Below are positions 27,301-34,805 of a DNA stretch of 64,000 nucleotides, one piece after another. Position 1 is the stretch's first letter; every line of letters begins with the position of its first letter. The DNA comes from Armatimonadota bacterium (GTDB lineage: Bacteria > Sysuimicrobiota > Sysuimicrobiia > Sysuimicrobiales > Humicultoraceae). Where the stretch lies: the NCBI GenBank assembly GCA_031459855.1, contig JAVKHP010000001.1, positions 2,377,906 to 2,441,905 of the forward strand. The letters run 5' to 3'. The translations under genes and the position numbers were made by a program. The notes under the pieces were generated by a model. It ran no database searches. It worked only from the letters and a program-made list of their open reading frames with translations, and was not told where the DNA came from.

Positions 27301-27669
27301 CTGGGCGAGGTCGAGGCCGCCGCCCAGGCGGCGCAGGTGGCCGACGAGGTGGCGGGGCGGGTGGGCCACGTCGTCACCCAGGTGCGGGTGGATCGCGCCC
27401 GCGCCCGTCTGGCGTTGCTGGCGGGGCAGGCCGGGCTGGCTTGCGCGGCCACCGACGCCGCGCTGGCCAGGCTGGCCGCGCTGCCGATCGCCCGGCCCTA
27501 CGAGGTGGGACAGGTACAGGTGGTGGGCGGCGAGGCCCTGCTGGCCGCCGGGGATCGCGACGGCGCTCTGGGCGCCTGGGAAGCCGCCCGGGCGGCGTTC
27601 GACCGGCTGGGCGCGGCCTGGGACAGCGGGCGGGTCGCCGAGCGGCTCGCCGCTGTCGGGGGTGAGTGA
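24364..27669 (+). CDS. Class III nucleotide cyclase / AAA ATPase / TPR regulator
   Basis: 1101-aa paralogue of the 19.8-23.3 kb protein, without the zinc ribbons. Cyclase domain at about 10-190: VLFADVVGFTAIAE and KVIGDSLMALFG give the metal aspartates, and DAVNLASRLQ keeps the Asn and Arg expected for catalysis, so this one looks active. AAA part from about 205 with P-loop GDPGVGKTR near 240 and TVVWIEDLQWADAG; from about 560 a TPR-like helical array with repeated Ala-rich helix pairs. It lies 5 bases after DUF3307 and 21 bases before a cyclic-nucleotide-binding protein, which makes a cAMP or cGMP circuit plausible. Product nucleotide cannot be told. Confidence 0.9.
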   Translation: MTTPRPEAGSQRRIVTVLFADVVGFTAIAERLDPEIVTDAMNEVFALLGAEVTAVGGHVDKVIGDSLMALFGAPVAHEDDARRAVRAALAMQRAIAAHGAAVAGRLGQPVRLRIGLHTGPVVWGQVGPAGGAQWTVMGDAVNLASRLQRAAPAGGVLVSDAVYRQVRDAFQCRSLGTLEVRGKAEPVPVYEVVAERLEVEPIARPPFVDREPDLAVLRDLCARAMRGRAQVAVVVGDPGVGKTRLVEEFVAHLPEGTAVLRASCPPYGGQSLAPLAELFRQLAGLPPQVTVADVAARIPLGDRAHDAAGVLSRLFGLADVPPDEAASRETALVLAAEAIRRMLVRPTVVWIEDLQWADAGTREVLPFFVERLAATPMLLVGTLRAGDAPPGWGLRTAAHTLQLEPLEDADALRLLDALVGGALRPAVARTIVGRAGGNPFYLNELVATLRHAGVIVIDAQGQVQVRGAVEGVLPDSIQAAVLARLDRLPGPVRDLVQVAAVAGTAITRSLAEALAAGADAAGALAALEAADLLTCPDPLAPDPVYQFTHPLVRDVAYASLLTRHQAALHLQVAEAMERLAGAEAEAMAKPIGIHFLRGGAPARALPYLHRAGMQAAERYAVGEAVGLLEQACAVAADVGDGARRAAICEVLGELYPHVQGRSAQERLAVWQAVIDHVDPVREPVRAARAFIEAANAKVLLNAPDEAQALLGRAEALLPAEDPLWSELHRVQSRILLLPPPRYEAALVAARRAVAIADRVGGRRARALAYGQLSHPALLPLLGDEGPALIRAWVRQVEEARDDRLLGEATLALLSDAWTRSQVDEEMIRLGYRALRHAEQVEATSDEARVRTLLGWIEFLRGNWEQADAHLEGARALVEEAGGQVHEFGTLIVLPYFRGNLAMARGRLEDARTIFEQALARPRFHAPIWLNHDLARVYLRLGDRDAARTAMARALEARDRLACIVCGCQANGVAAEFFATLGEVEAAAQAAQVADEVAGRVGHVVTQVRVDRARARLALLAGQAGLACAATDAALARLAALPIARPYEVGQVQVVGGEALLAAGDRDGALGAWEAARAAFDRLGAAWDSGRVAERLAAVGGE

Positions 27670-27690
27670 GACGAGGACCGGAGGGGTCCC

Positions 27691-28113
27691 ATGGTGGATC
27701 GCGACGAGATCGTCGACGTCCTGGCCGGGTTGGCGCTGTTCGCCGACCTGTCACGACCGGAACTGGAGGCGGTCGCCCACACCTTCGAGGAAGAGTGGTT
27801 CACCGAAGGCCAGCGCATCCTCCGGCAAGGGTTCTCGGGCGCCAACTTCTACGTGATCCTCGACGGTGACGCGGCCGTGCGGATCGACGGCGTGGAGCGC
27901 GCCACGCTGCGGCGCGGGGACTTCTTCGGTGAGGTCTCGGTGCTGCTGGGCGAGCCGCCCACGGCCGACGTGGTGGCGCTCCGGCCGCTACGATGCATCG
28001 TCCTGGGCGGCCCGGAGGTCGAGGGGTTCCTGCTGGCCCATCCGCGGGTGATGTTTCGCATGCTGCAGGCGCAGGCCCGGCGGCTGCGCGCCGCCAACCG
28101 GTGGCGGAGTTGA
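27691..28113 (+). CDS. Cyclic-nucleotide-binding-domain protein (unusual pocket)
   Basis: 140-aa single CNB domain: LFADLSRPELEAVAHTFEEE, the beta-roll with GANFYVILDGDAAV, and the phosphate cassette FFGEVSVLLGEPPTADVVA near residue 75. In cAMP-binding members an Arg follows the Pro of the cassette and holds the phosphate; here it is Thr, so cAMP may not be the ligand. No DNA-binding domain is attached. An SD-like GAGG lies upstream of the ATG. It follows the cyclase gene by 21 bases and overlaps the oxidoreductase start by 13 bases, so the three form one operon. Confidence 0.85.
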   Translation: MVDRDEIVDVLAGLALFADLSRPELEAVAHTFEEEWFTEGQRILRQGFSGANFYVILDGDAAVRIDGVERATLRRGDFFGEVSVLLGEPPTADVVALRPLRCIVLGGPEVEGFLLAHPRVMFRMLQAQARRLRAANRWRS

Positions 28114-29591
28114 CCGCGCGCCCCTACCCGCCCGGACGGTACCCTCTGATCATCGTGGGCACCGGCCCGGGCGGCCTGCAGCTGTCGTACGCGTTGCGGC
28201 GGCTTGGCATCGGCCACGCCGTCCTGTCGGCCGACGACCAGCCGGGCGGGATGTTCCTGCGCTACCCGCTGTTCCAGCGCCTCAACACCTGGTCGAAGCC
28301 CCACGCCCCGGCCGATCCGCGCACCCATCCCTACGCGTGGTTCGATTGGAACAGCCTGGTGGCCGACGAGCCGGCCCATCGCTCGCTGGTCCTGGAGTTC
28401 ATGGACGGCGCCTCCTACTTCCCCGCCCGCACCGAGATGGCCGCGGGCCTGGGGGCGTTCGCCGCACGCGTGGGCGTCGATGCCCGCTACGGCGTCCGGT
28501 GGGAGCGCACGCGGCGGGAGGACGATGGCTTCGTGCTGGAGACCTCGGACGGCGAGTACCGCACCCCCGTGGTGGTGTTCGCCGTGGGCATGGCCGAGCC
28601 GTGGAAGCCCCCGATCCCGGGGCTCGAGCGCGTGCCGCACTACGTCGAGGTGGGACCCGCCCACACGCACGCGGGGCAGCGCGTCTTCATCGTGGGCAAG
28701 CGCAACTCCGGCTTCGAGGTCGCCGACGCCCTCCTGCCGTGGGCGCGCCAGATCATCTTGGGTTCGCCGCGGCCGCCGGTGCTCTCCGTGTTCGCGGGCG
28801 GCGCCGGCGTGCGGGCCAAGTACATCGTGCCCTACGAGGACTACGTCCTGGGCGGCGGCGTCTGGATCCTGGATGTTGCGATCGCGCGCGTGGAGCGGTT
28901 CGCCGATGGCTGGCGGGTGCACACCGAGGGCCGCAGGACCGGCGTGCGCACGTTCGAGGTCGATCGGGTCATCGCGGCCACGGGTTTCGCGGTGCCGCTG
29001 GGCGACCTGCCGCAGCTGGGGGTGGCCACGTTCACCCAGGGACGCCTCCCGCGCATGACCCATTTCTGGGAGAGCCCCACGGTGCCCGGTATCTACTTCG
29101 CGGGCACGATCACGCAGGGCGCGCCCGGCATGCGCAAGTACGGGTATCCGGGCAACTCGGCCGCCGTCGGCGGCTTTCGCCACAACGCGCGCGTGCTGGC
29201 CGAGCACCTGGCCAGGCAGCGCTTCGGGCTGCGCCTGCCGCAACCGCGCCTCGCCCCCGCCGACGTCGTGCCCTACCTGCTCGCCCAGGCCACCCACGCG
29301 CCGGAGCTCCTCAACCAGCGGGGCTACCTGGCGCGGGTGGTGACGTTCGACCCGGCGTCGGGCATCACCGACGCGGGCATCGTCCCGCTGGCGTGGTTCG
29401 TCGACGCCGACGGCCCGCCCGCAGTGGCCATGGCCGTGGAGGTGGACAGCAGCAACGAACACCACCCGGTGGCCTACCTGCGGCACGGCGGCAGCGTCTC
29501 CGAGCACGTGCTGCCGGGCGGTCCGCTCCCCGAGTTCGAGGGGCGCGAGCACCGCGCGGCGCTTGCTGCGGTCCTGGCGGGCGTGCTGTAG
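28101..29591 (+). CDS. FAD/NAD(P)-dependent monooxygenase-like oxidoreductase
   Basis: About 496-aa flavoprotein. N-terminal FAD Rossmann motif LIIVGTGPGGLQLSYAL, SADDQPGGMF and a RLNTWSKPH segment; second dinucleotide motif VFIVGKRNSGFEVADALL near 200; ATGFAVPLGDLP late FAD motif and GTITQGAPGMRKYGYPG near 345. Layout is that of flavin-containing / Baeyer-Villiger-like monooxygenases. The C-terminal 120 residues are extra. Starts: GTG 28101 or TTG 28110 overlapping the CNB stop; no strong SD decides. Coupling to the CNB gene suggests control or a shared signal, but substrate is unknown. Confidence 0.82.
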   Translation: MAELTARPYPPGRYPLIIVGTGPGGLQLSYALRRLGIGHAVLSADDQPGGMFLRYPLFQRLNTWSKPHAPADPRTHPYAWFDWNSLVADEPAHRSLVLEFMDGASYFPARTEMAAGLGAFAARVGVDARYGVRWERTRREDDGFVLETSDGEYRTPVVVFAVGMAEPWKPPIPGLERVPHYVEVGPAHTHAGQRVFIVGKRNSGFEVADALLPWARQIILGSPRPPVLSVFAGGAGVRAKYIVPYEDYVLGGGVWILDVAIARVERFADGWRVHTEGRRTGVRTFEVDRVIAATGFAVPLGDLPQLGVATFTQGRLPRMTHFWESPTVPGIYFAGTITQGAPGMRKYGYPGNSAAVGGFRHNARVLAEHLARQRFGLRLPQPRLAPADVVPYLLAQATHAPELLNQRGYLARVVTFDPASGITDAGIVPLAWFVDADGPPAVAMAVEVDSSNEHHPVAYLRHGGSVSEHVLPGGPLPEFEGREHRAALAAVLAGVL

Positions 29592-29611
29592 CACGTCCGC
29601 CCGACACCGGA

Positions 29612-29651
29612 ACGCCGCGACCTGCTGCGGGACGCCGCGGCCTGCTGGTGG
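29612..29651. repeat. 20-bp tandem repeat between convergent genes
   Basis: ACGCCGCGACCTGCTGCGGG (29612-29631) is followed directly by ACGCCGCGGCCTGCTGGTGG, 17 of 20 bases equal. It occupies most of the 66 bases between the oxidoreductase stop and the convergent CNB gene stop. No hairpin terminator is evident. Confidence 0.7.
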
Positions 29652-29657
29652 ACGGTG

Positions 29658-30092
29658 TTACTGATGCACTGACGGGGTTGCGGTCGCGGTCCGCAGGCGC
29701 TGGGCCATCCCGCGCAGCAGAGCCAACGCGATCTTGGGATGGCGCTCGAGGACCTTCGCGAAGTCCCAGGAGGCCAGCGCCAGGCAGGTGGTCGGCTCCT
29801 CGGCCACCACGTGCGCCACCCGCGGCTGCTGGTCCAGGATGGAGAGCTCTCCGAAGAAGTCGCCCGGACCCAGACGCGCCAGCGTCTGGTGGCCGCGCAC
29901 GACGCGGGCGTGGCCGTCGACGATCAGGTACACGCCCGTCCCGACCTGTCCCTGGCGCACGATGTACTGCCCCGGCGCGTACGCGATGTCGACGGTCTTG
30001 GCGGCCACGGTCGCCAGGGCCCGTTCGGAGAGGTCCGCGAACAGCGTGACGCCCCGCAGCAGCTCGATCTTGCGCTTCCTGGTCAGCGGCAC
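29658..30092 (-). CDS. Cyclic-nucleotide-binding-domain protein
   Basis: About 144-aa CNB-domain protein: LFADLSERALATVAAKTVDI, QGQVGTGVYLIVDGHARV, and the phosphate cassette FFGELSILDQQPRVAHVVAE, which keeps the Arg (unlike the protein at 27.7 kb). A helix FAKVLERHPKIALALLRGMA follows; there is no CRP-type HTH. It could be a free cAMP sensor or bind a partner. The reading frame is open to 30299, but the residues before the GTG at 30092 are low-complexity Arg/Pro and have no CNB similarity, so the shorter start is used; no SD supports either. The bases from 30093 to 30326 hold nothing else I recognise. Confidence 0.78.
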   Translation of the reverse strand: MPLTRKRKIELLRGVTLFADLSERALATVAAKTVDIAYAPGQYIVRQGQVGTGVYLIVDGHARVVRGHQTLARLGPGDFFGELSILDQQPRVAHVVAEEPTTCLALASWDFAKVLERHPKIALALLRGMAQRLRTATATPSVHQ

Positions 30093-30326
30093 GCAGCACA
30101 GTTCGACAGCGCACGGCGGCGGGTCCTGCCACCGGGCGGCTCCGTCCGTCGACCTCTCCCGGCAACGTCGCCCCGTCGGCCTCGCCACGCCTTGGGACGC
30201 CGGCGCACGCACCAGCCAGCGCCCACCCGCACTCCTGGGCGTCGACGAGCGCCGTCTCTCGATCCGCGACACCGGCGTACGCATCTGCCGGGCGTCCACG
30301 GTGCGCCCGGCAGGTCCTCGAGGCTC

Positions 30327-30893
30327 CTATCGCGTCAGCGCTCCCGGAACGAACCCGCGCAGCACCTCGTCGCAAACCTTCTGCTCCGTGCGCCACCGTT
30401 CCAGGGCGCCGGCGCAGACGACGTAGTGCAGCCGCTTCGGGCCCGTGACCAGCAGGCCCACCGACGCCCACTCGCGGCCGCCCGTGGCGCCGGTCAGCTC
30501 GAACCGGTACCAGGCGATCTCCTCGTTGCCGCGCGGCGCGCGCTGGAAGCCCGACACGCCGTGCATGGGCAACAGCGACATCGCCAGCCGGCGCACGTCG
30601 ATCTCGTGCAGGGGGCCCGGGTCGTCGCGCGTCATGACGACCAGGAAGTCGACGGCGGTCTGCTCTGGAGGCTGCCCTTCCGGGGGCGCCTGAGGGAGGA
30701 ACCACACTCGTCGCCCGCCGTCGGTCTCCACGCGATGCCAGGTCGCGGGATAGGGGACGGTGTAGCCGAACTGCGGGGAGGTATAGGACGCCAGGCGCGG
30801 CCCGCCGCCGCATCCCGCGGTCAGGACCGCTGCGGCCAGCGCCGCCAGGCCGCACGTCACGGTCGAGGGAGACCGCCAACCACCCACGCCCAC
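30327..30893 (-). CDS. Exported lipoprotein, unknown
   Basis: 188-aa lipoprotein: signal peptide at 12-28 ends in the lipobox LTAGC, so the mature protein would be lipid-anchored outside the membrane. The body begins SPQFGYTVPYPATWHRVE, the pattern of PsbP-like or small exported proteins with a Y-PxxW motif, and contains a late CDEV cysteine pairing with VVCAGA. No enzymatic motif seen. It is divergent from the B3/B4 gene across about 110 bases and ends 235 bases before the CNB gene. Confidence 0.75.
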   Translation of the reverse strand: MGVGGWRSPSTVTCGLAALAAAVLTAGCGGGPRLASYTSPQFGYTVPYPATWHRVETDGGRRVWFLPQAPPEGQPPEQTAVDFLVVMTRDDPGPLHEIDVRRLAMSLLPMHGVSGFQRAPRGNEEIAWYRFELTGATGGREWASVGLLVTGPKRLHYVVCAGALERWRTEQKVCDEVLRGFVPGALTR

Positions 30894-31003
30894 GGAGGTG
30901 TCCTACGCCGCGCACGCCGCGATCCCTTGTGGCCTACCACCGCGCCCGATCGCAGCTTGCCACGTCGTGACACGGGCGGCATGATGGCAAGGGAGGCTTC
31001 GCG

Positions 31004-31666
31004 ATGATCACCGTGCGCATCGATCCATCGGTGGCCCCGCACCTGCAGCTGGCGGTGATCGAGGCCGATGGCGTGTCGGTCACCGAGCACGACGCCACCC
31101 TCGGGCCGGAGATCGAGGCGGTCACCGGGCGGCTGCGCGCGGCGCTGGCAGGGCGGCCGCCCGCGGCGATCCCTGGCCTGCGGCCCGCCCGCGAGCTCTA
31201 CCATCGCATCGGGATAGACCCGACCAAGGTTCGCCCGTCGTCCGAAGCCCTGCTGCGGCGGGTGCTGCGGGGCGAGGGCCTGCCCCGGATCAACTCCCTG
31301 GTCGACCTGAGCAACCTGTGTTCCCTGGAGTTCCTGTTGCCCATCGGCCTCCACGACGTCGACCGCCTGGCCGGCGACGAGGTGACGGTGCGTCGCGGCC
31401 ATCCCGGCGAAGGCTACGAGGCCATCGGGAAGGGCTGGTACAGCGTGGATGGGCGCCTGGTGGTCGCCGACGCCCAGGGGCCGTGCGGCAGCCCGACCAG
31501 CGACTCCCGGCGCACGATGATCACGCCACAGACGCGCCGCTGCCTGATGCTCGTCTACGCGCCGTCGGACTACGCCACCGACCGGCTGGACGCGCACGCC
31601 GCTGTCGCAGCCGACCGACTGCGGCGCGTCGCCGGCGGGACCATCGTGCAGGTCCGCGTCCTCTGA
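31004..31666 (+). CDS. B3/B4 tRNA-binding-domain protein
   Basis: 220-aa cytosolic protein of the B3/B4 family, the free-standing relative of the editing domain of phenylalanyl-tRNA synthetase beta subunit. Seen: LYHRIGIDPTKVRPSSEALL, LPRINSLVDLSNLCSLEF and GPCGSPTSDSRRTMIT, the typical order. Such proteins are thought to hydrolyse misacylated tRNA or bind related ligands. A GGGAGG-like SD precedes the ATG. An alcohol dehydrogenase gene follows after 11 bases, in one operon. Confidence 0.88.
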   Translation: MITVRIDPSVAPHLQLAVIEADGVSVTEHDATLGPEIEAVTGRLRAALAGRPPAAIPGLRPARELYHRIGIDPTKVRPSSEALLRRVLRGEGLPRINSLVDLSNLCSLEFLLPIGLHDVDRLAGDEVTVRRGHPGEGYEAIGKGWYSVDGRLVVADAQGPCGSPTSDSRRTMITPQTRRCLMLVYAPSDYATDRLDAHAAVAADRLRRVAGGTIVQVRVL

Positions 31667-31677
31667 CGCTGGCGGCG

Positions 31678-32685
31678 ATGCGGGCGGCGTTGCTCTGGCA
31701 GCCTGCACCGATCGAGACCGCGCCGCTGGTAGTCGGTGACCGGCCCACGCCCGACCCGGGCCCCGGGCAGGTCCGCCTGCGGGTGGCCGTGTGTGGCATC
31801 TGCCACACCGATCTGCACGTGGCCGAGGGCGACCTGCCGCCGCGCCGCGCGCCCACCGTTCCCGGGCACCAGATCGTGGGCGTGGTGGACGCCATGGGGC
31901 CGGGCGCGGCCGCCGCGGGCCGCCGGATCGGCGAGCGCGTCGGGGTCACGTGGCTGGCGTGGGCGTGTGGGGCCTGCGATGCCTGCCGGCGCGGCGACGA
32001 GAACCTCTGCGCGCGCGCCCGATTCACGGGCTACGACGTGGACGGCGGCTTCGCGCAGTACGCGCTGGCGGACGCGGCGTTCGTGGTGCCCCTGCCCGGG
32101 GTCTTCGACGACCGCCATGCCGCGCCGCTGCTGTGCGCGGGCGTGATCGGCTACCGGGCGCTACGCGTGGCCGGGGTGCGGCCGGGCGAGCGGCTGGGGC
32201 TGTTCGGCTTTGGTGCCTCCGCGCACCTGGCGATCCAGGTCGCCGTGAGGTGGGGCTGCGAGGTGGCCGTCGTCTCCCGCGGTGCCCACCACCGTGACCT
32301 GGCCGCCGCGCTCGGCGCGCGGTGGACCGCAGCGCCCGGCGAGGCGCTCCCGCAGCCGCTGGACCGCGCGGTGGTGTTCGCCCCGTCCGGCCAGGTGGTG
32401 GTGGAGGCGCTGCGCGCCGTGCGGCCGGGCGGTGTCGTGGCGATCAACGCCGTGACGCTCGACCGGATCCCCGAGATGCCCTACACCCTGCTGTACGGCG
32501 AGCGGGTGCTGCGCACCGTGGCCAACCTGACCCGTCGGGACGCGGTGGAGTTCCTGCGGCTGGCCGCCGAGATCCCGGTGCGGGTCGAGGTGGAGCCCTT
32601 CCCGTTGGACGCCGTCAACGAGGCGCTGGCCCGTCTCAAGCGCGGCGCGCTACGCGCGGCCGGTGTCCTCCAGCTCGACGGTTGA
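31678..32685 (+). CDS. Zinc-dependent alcohol dehydrogenase
   Basis: 335-aa medium-chain dehydrogenase. Catalytic zinc: CGICHTDLH near residue 38 and PGHQIVG near 63; structural zinc: CGACDACRRGDENLC near 98-112. Cofactor loop is GLFGFGASAHLA near 183, with the alanine-rich Rossmann fold typical of the AdhA / cinnamyl-type branch (DENLC, DGGFAQYA). It oxidises primary alcohols or reduces aldehydes with NAD(P). ATG follows GGCGG only weakly; translation may be coupled to the B3/B4 gene 11 bases upstream. It converges on the thioredoxin-fold gene with 2 bases between stops. Confidence 0.93.
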   Translation: MRAALLWQPAPIETAPLVVGDRPTPDPGPGQVRLRVAVCGICHTDLHVAEGDLPPRRAPTVPGHQIVGVVDAMGPGAAAAGRRIGERVGVTWLAWACGACDACRRGDENLCARARFTGYDVDGGFAQYALADAAFVVPLPGVFDDRHAAPLLCAGVIGYRALRVAGVRPGERLGLFGFGASAHLAIQVAVRWGCEVAVVSRGAHHRDLAAALGARWTAAPGEALPQPLDRAVVFAPSGQVVVEALRAVRPGGVVAINAVTLDRIPEMPYTLLYGERVLRTVANLTRRDAVEFLRLAAEIPVRVEVEPFPLDAVNEALARLKRGALRAAGVLQLDG

Positions 32686-32687
32686 GG

Positions 32688-33224
32688 CTAGGCCGCCCGC
32701 CACTTGATGGTGCAGCCACGCGGCGGGGTCGTCGCCGGCTCGGGATCCCGGCCGGCCAGCAGGGCCTCGATGGCGTCCCGCAGGTAGTGCGCCCGCACGG
32801 CCGCCGGATCCTCGACGTTGTCGTCGGGCGCCCCGTGGTAGCGGAGCTCGCGGTTGCGGTCGAACAAGAAGACCTCCGGGGTGCGGGTGGCGCCGTAGCG
32901 GCGCGCCACCTCCTGCGTCTCGTCCACCAGGTAGGGGAAGGGATACTGCTTCTCCCGCGCGCGCCGCTGCATCGCCTCGAAGGAGTCGTCGGGGTACGCG
33001 ACCGGGTCGTTGCTGTTGATGAGCACGAACTGGACGCCGCGGTCGGCGTACGCACGCTGCAGGGCGATGATCCGGTCTTCCCAGGCCTTGACGTACGGGC
33101 AGTGGTTGCACCAGAAGATCACGCCCAGCACCACCGCCCCGGCGAACTGCTCGGGCGTGACGATGCTCCCGTCGGTTGCGCGCAGCGCAAACGGCTGGAG
33201 TCGCTCACGCAGTGCCAGTGCCAT
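32688..33224 (-). CDS. Thioredoxin-fold redoxin protein
   Basis: 178-aa thioredoxin-like protein: VVLGVIFWCNHCPYVKAW carries the CxxC pair near residue 40, then FVLINSNDPVAYPDDSF, TRTPEVFLFDRN with the cis-Pro, and the family tail GCTIKWR at the C-terminus. The group is widespread and probably reduces disulfides or peroxides; the partner is unknown. AGGAGG lies 6 bases before the ATG at 33224, which decides against a GTG two codons upstream. Its start overlaps the 3' end of a second thioredoxin-fold gene by 20 bases. Confidence 0.88.
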   Translation of the reverse strand: MALALRERLQPFALRATDGSIVTPEQFAGAVVLGVIFWCNHCPYVKAWEDRIIALQRAYADRGVQFVLINSNDPVAYPDDSFEAMQRRAREKQYPFPYLVDETQEVARRYGATRTPEVFLFDRNRELRYHGAPDDNVEDPAAVRAHYLRDAIEALLAGRDPEPATTPPRGCTIKWRAA

Positions 33225-33555
33225 GCGCACCCTCCTGTGCAGGCAGCCGCCGTCGGCGCAGCGCGGCGCGGAGCATGACCACGGTGGGGAGCGGCGAGAG
33301 CCGGCCGGCCTCGGTGCGGTACGTCCGGCACGTCAGGACGCCCCGGGCCTGGGCGCTCTCGGGTTGCACGTCCTCGCCGTCGAGGCGAATCGTGGGCGAC
33401 CCCGGGAACGCCAGGCGCACGGCGTCCTCGGGGGTCTCGACCCGCACGACCTCGATGGGGACGTCCACCCCCTCTTCCCGCAGCGCCTGGCGCAGGCGCG
33501 CCAGCGCCTCCTCGTGCGAGGGGCACTCCTCCCAGTACAGGAACTCCACCTTCAC
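33205..33555 (-). CDS. Small thioredoxin-like protein
   Basis: 116-aa protein: VEFLYWEECPSHEEALARL with one active-site-like Cys, PIEVVRVETPEDAVRLAF, FPGSPTIRLDGEDV and a late TCRTYRTEAG. This arrangement (WEECPxxxxAL, GSPTIRIDG) occurs in small thioredoxin-like proteins near redox and organomercury genes. A second Cys of a CxxC is absent. The GTG at 33555 fits the family start; the frame is open to 33642. It runs into the redoxin gene with overlapping ends. Bases 33643-33870 show no gene. Confidence 0.7.
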   Translation of the reverse strand: MKVEFLYWEECPSHEEALARLRQALREEGVDVPIEVVRVETPEDAVRLAFPGSPTIRLDGEDVQPESAQARGVLTCRTYRTEAGRLSPLPTVVMLRAALRRRRLPAQEGAHGTGTA

Positions 33556-33870
33556 GTCCGCGGTAGGCTCCTCCGCGGCAGGCTCCGTTCGTCCTGGCCC
33601 GCGGGTCCGCCGCTCGGGCGACGGCGCTGCCAGTTTAACCAATACAACGCCCGGTGCGCACGGCCTGTTCCCGGATGCGTGCCCCTCGCGACCACCTCCG
33701 AGCCTCCTGGCCGTCCGCCGCGGGCCCGGTCACGCGGTCGGCGGTGCCGGCGCGTCCGCTGCTGGCGCGGGGAGGCGGATGCCGCCCGGTCCTCCTCCCG
33801 CCGGCACGGCGCGTGGCCCGCTCCTGCAAAGTGGCCTGAGCCCTTCCCCCGGGCGTCTTCGGCTGCGGTG

Positions 33871-34659
33871 CTACCGGGTCGTGCAGTTGAGGCAGTGGCG
33901 GGACAGCACCAGCACCAGGTGTCCGTCGACCCGGCCCAGCCCCGCCACTTCCGTGGAGCTCTCGCTCTGCACCTCGCGCCAGAACGGCCGGCCGTCGACC
34001 AGGACGAAGGCGATGCGGCTCCCGACCTGGCCCCAGTCATAGTAGAGGACCAGCTGGTGGACGAGGCCGGCGTCGTCGACCGTGGCGGTGAGCGCGTAGG
34101 GCGGTCCGGGCCGGACGATCGTGGCGCGACGTGCTGGCGTGTGCAACCAGCGCGCCAGCGCCCGCCGGGTCGCGGGATCGTTCACGGAGGCCCCCTGGCC
34201 GTAGCGCTGCATCGCCTCGGTCACGATGTCGCGCCGGACGCCGCCCAGCACGTAGCGACCCGCGCGCTCTTCGAGCACGAAGATGTCCTGGGTAGGGAGG
34301 AAGTCGGCCAGGCGCTGTTCGGTCTCGATCAGGTCCACGACCGCTTTCCGGATGGCCGGGGTGAACGGCCGCAGGAGGAACGGCACGTCCAGCTGGTGGA
34401 CGGTTGCCCGCCGCTCGCGGGGTGCGCCGCTCGCCGGGCGCGCCTCCAGGTAGGTCCCCTGTGCCCGAACCGTCACGCGCCCTGTGGACAGGAAGAGCAC
34501 GACGGTGGCCGTGAAGTCGGCCGTCAGCGTGTACGGCTGGGGGTGGGGGTCGACAGCGACGCGCGCGAGGAGAACGTCGACTGTCAGGGGCTGCGCGAGC
34601 GCGGGACCGGCCAGCACCAGCACCGCCACGACCGCTCTCCGGCACGCGCCCGTGGTCAT
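33871..34659 (-). CDS. Exported protein, LolA-like fold possible
   Basis: 262-aa secreted or periplasmic protein: signal peptide RRAVVAVLVLAGPALAQ at 7-23. The mature part is beta-rich with YTLTADFTATVVLF and VTVRAQGTYLEARP, reminiscent of LolA/LolB-type lipid-binding half-barrels, then DIFVLEERAGRYVLG. It ends in a CLNC pair. No catalytic motif recognised. The ATG follows a minus-strand TATAAT (34675-34670) by only 10 bases and lacks an SD, so the mRNA is probably leaderless. Confidence 0.6.
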   Translation of the reverse strand: MTTGACRRAVVAVLVLAGPALAQPLTVDVLLARVAVDPHPQPYTLTADFTATVVLFLSTGRVTVRAQGTYLEARPASGAPRERRATVHQLDVPFLLRPFTPAIRKAVVDLIETEQRLADFLPTQDIFVLEERAGRYVLGGVRRDIVTEAMQRYGQGASVNDPATRRALARWLHTPARRATIVRPGPPYALTATVDDAGLVHQLVLYYDWGQVGSRIAFVLVDGRPFWREVQSESSTEVAGLGRVDGHLVLVLSRHCLNCTTR

Positions 34660-34669
34660 GACGGAGCCG

Positions 34670-34675
34670 ATTATA
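34670..34675 (-). promoter_or_regulatory. -10 box of a probably leaderless gene
   Basis: Minus-strand TATAAT, 10 bases before the ATG at 34659. Transcription would begin about 3-4 bases before the start codon. No convincing -35 box. Confidence 0.55.
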
Positions 34676-34751
34676 CCCTCGCCGCCACGCGCTGTGGAAG
34701 GTCGGGGCGCTGCGCGTGGCCCCGCCTGGCATGAGGGGCCCGGGGTGCGGG

Positions 34752-34757
34752 TATAAT
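34752..34757 (+). promoter_or_regulatory. -10 box
   Basis: TATAAT in GCGGGTATAATGGGG, about 48 bases before the ATG at 34806; no convincing -35 box. It is back-to-back with the minus-strand box at 34670. Confidence 0.55.
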
Positions 34758-34805
34758 GGGGACTGAGGCTGCGCGACCTGCGTCTGCGCGGCCGTGAGGG
34801 AGTGC

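Noticed and set aside
33643-33870. Possible small gene in the gap between the thioredoxin-like and LolA-like genes
   Set aside because: Open frames exist on both strands, but none has an SD, a domain or a credible composition.
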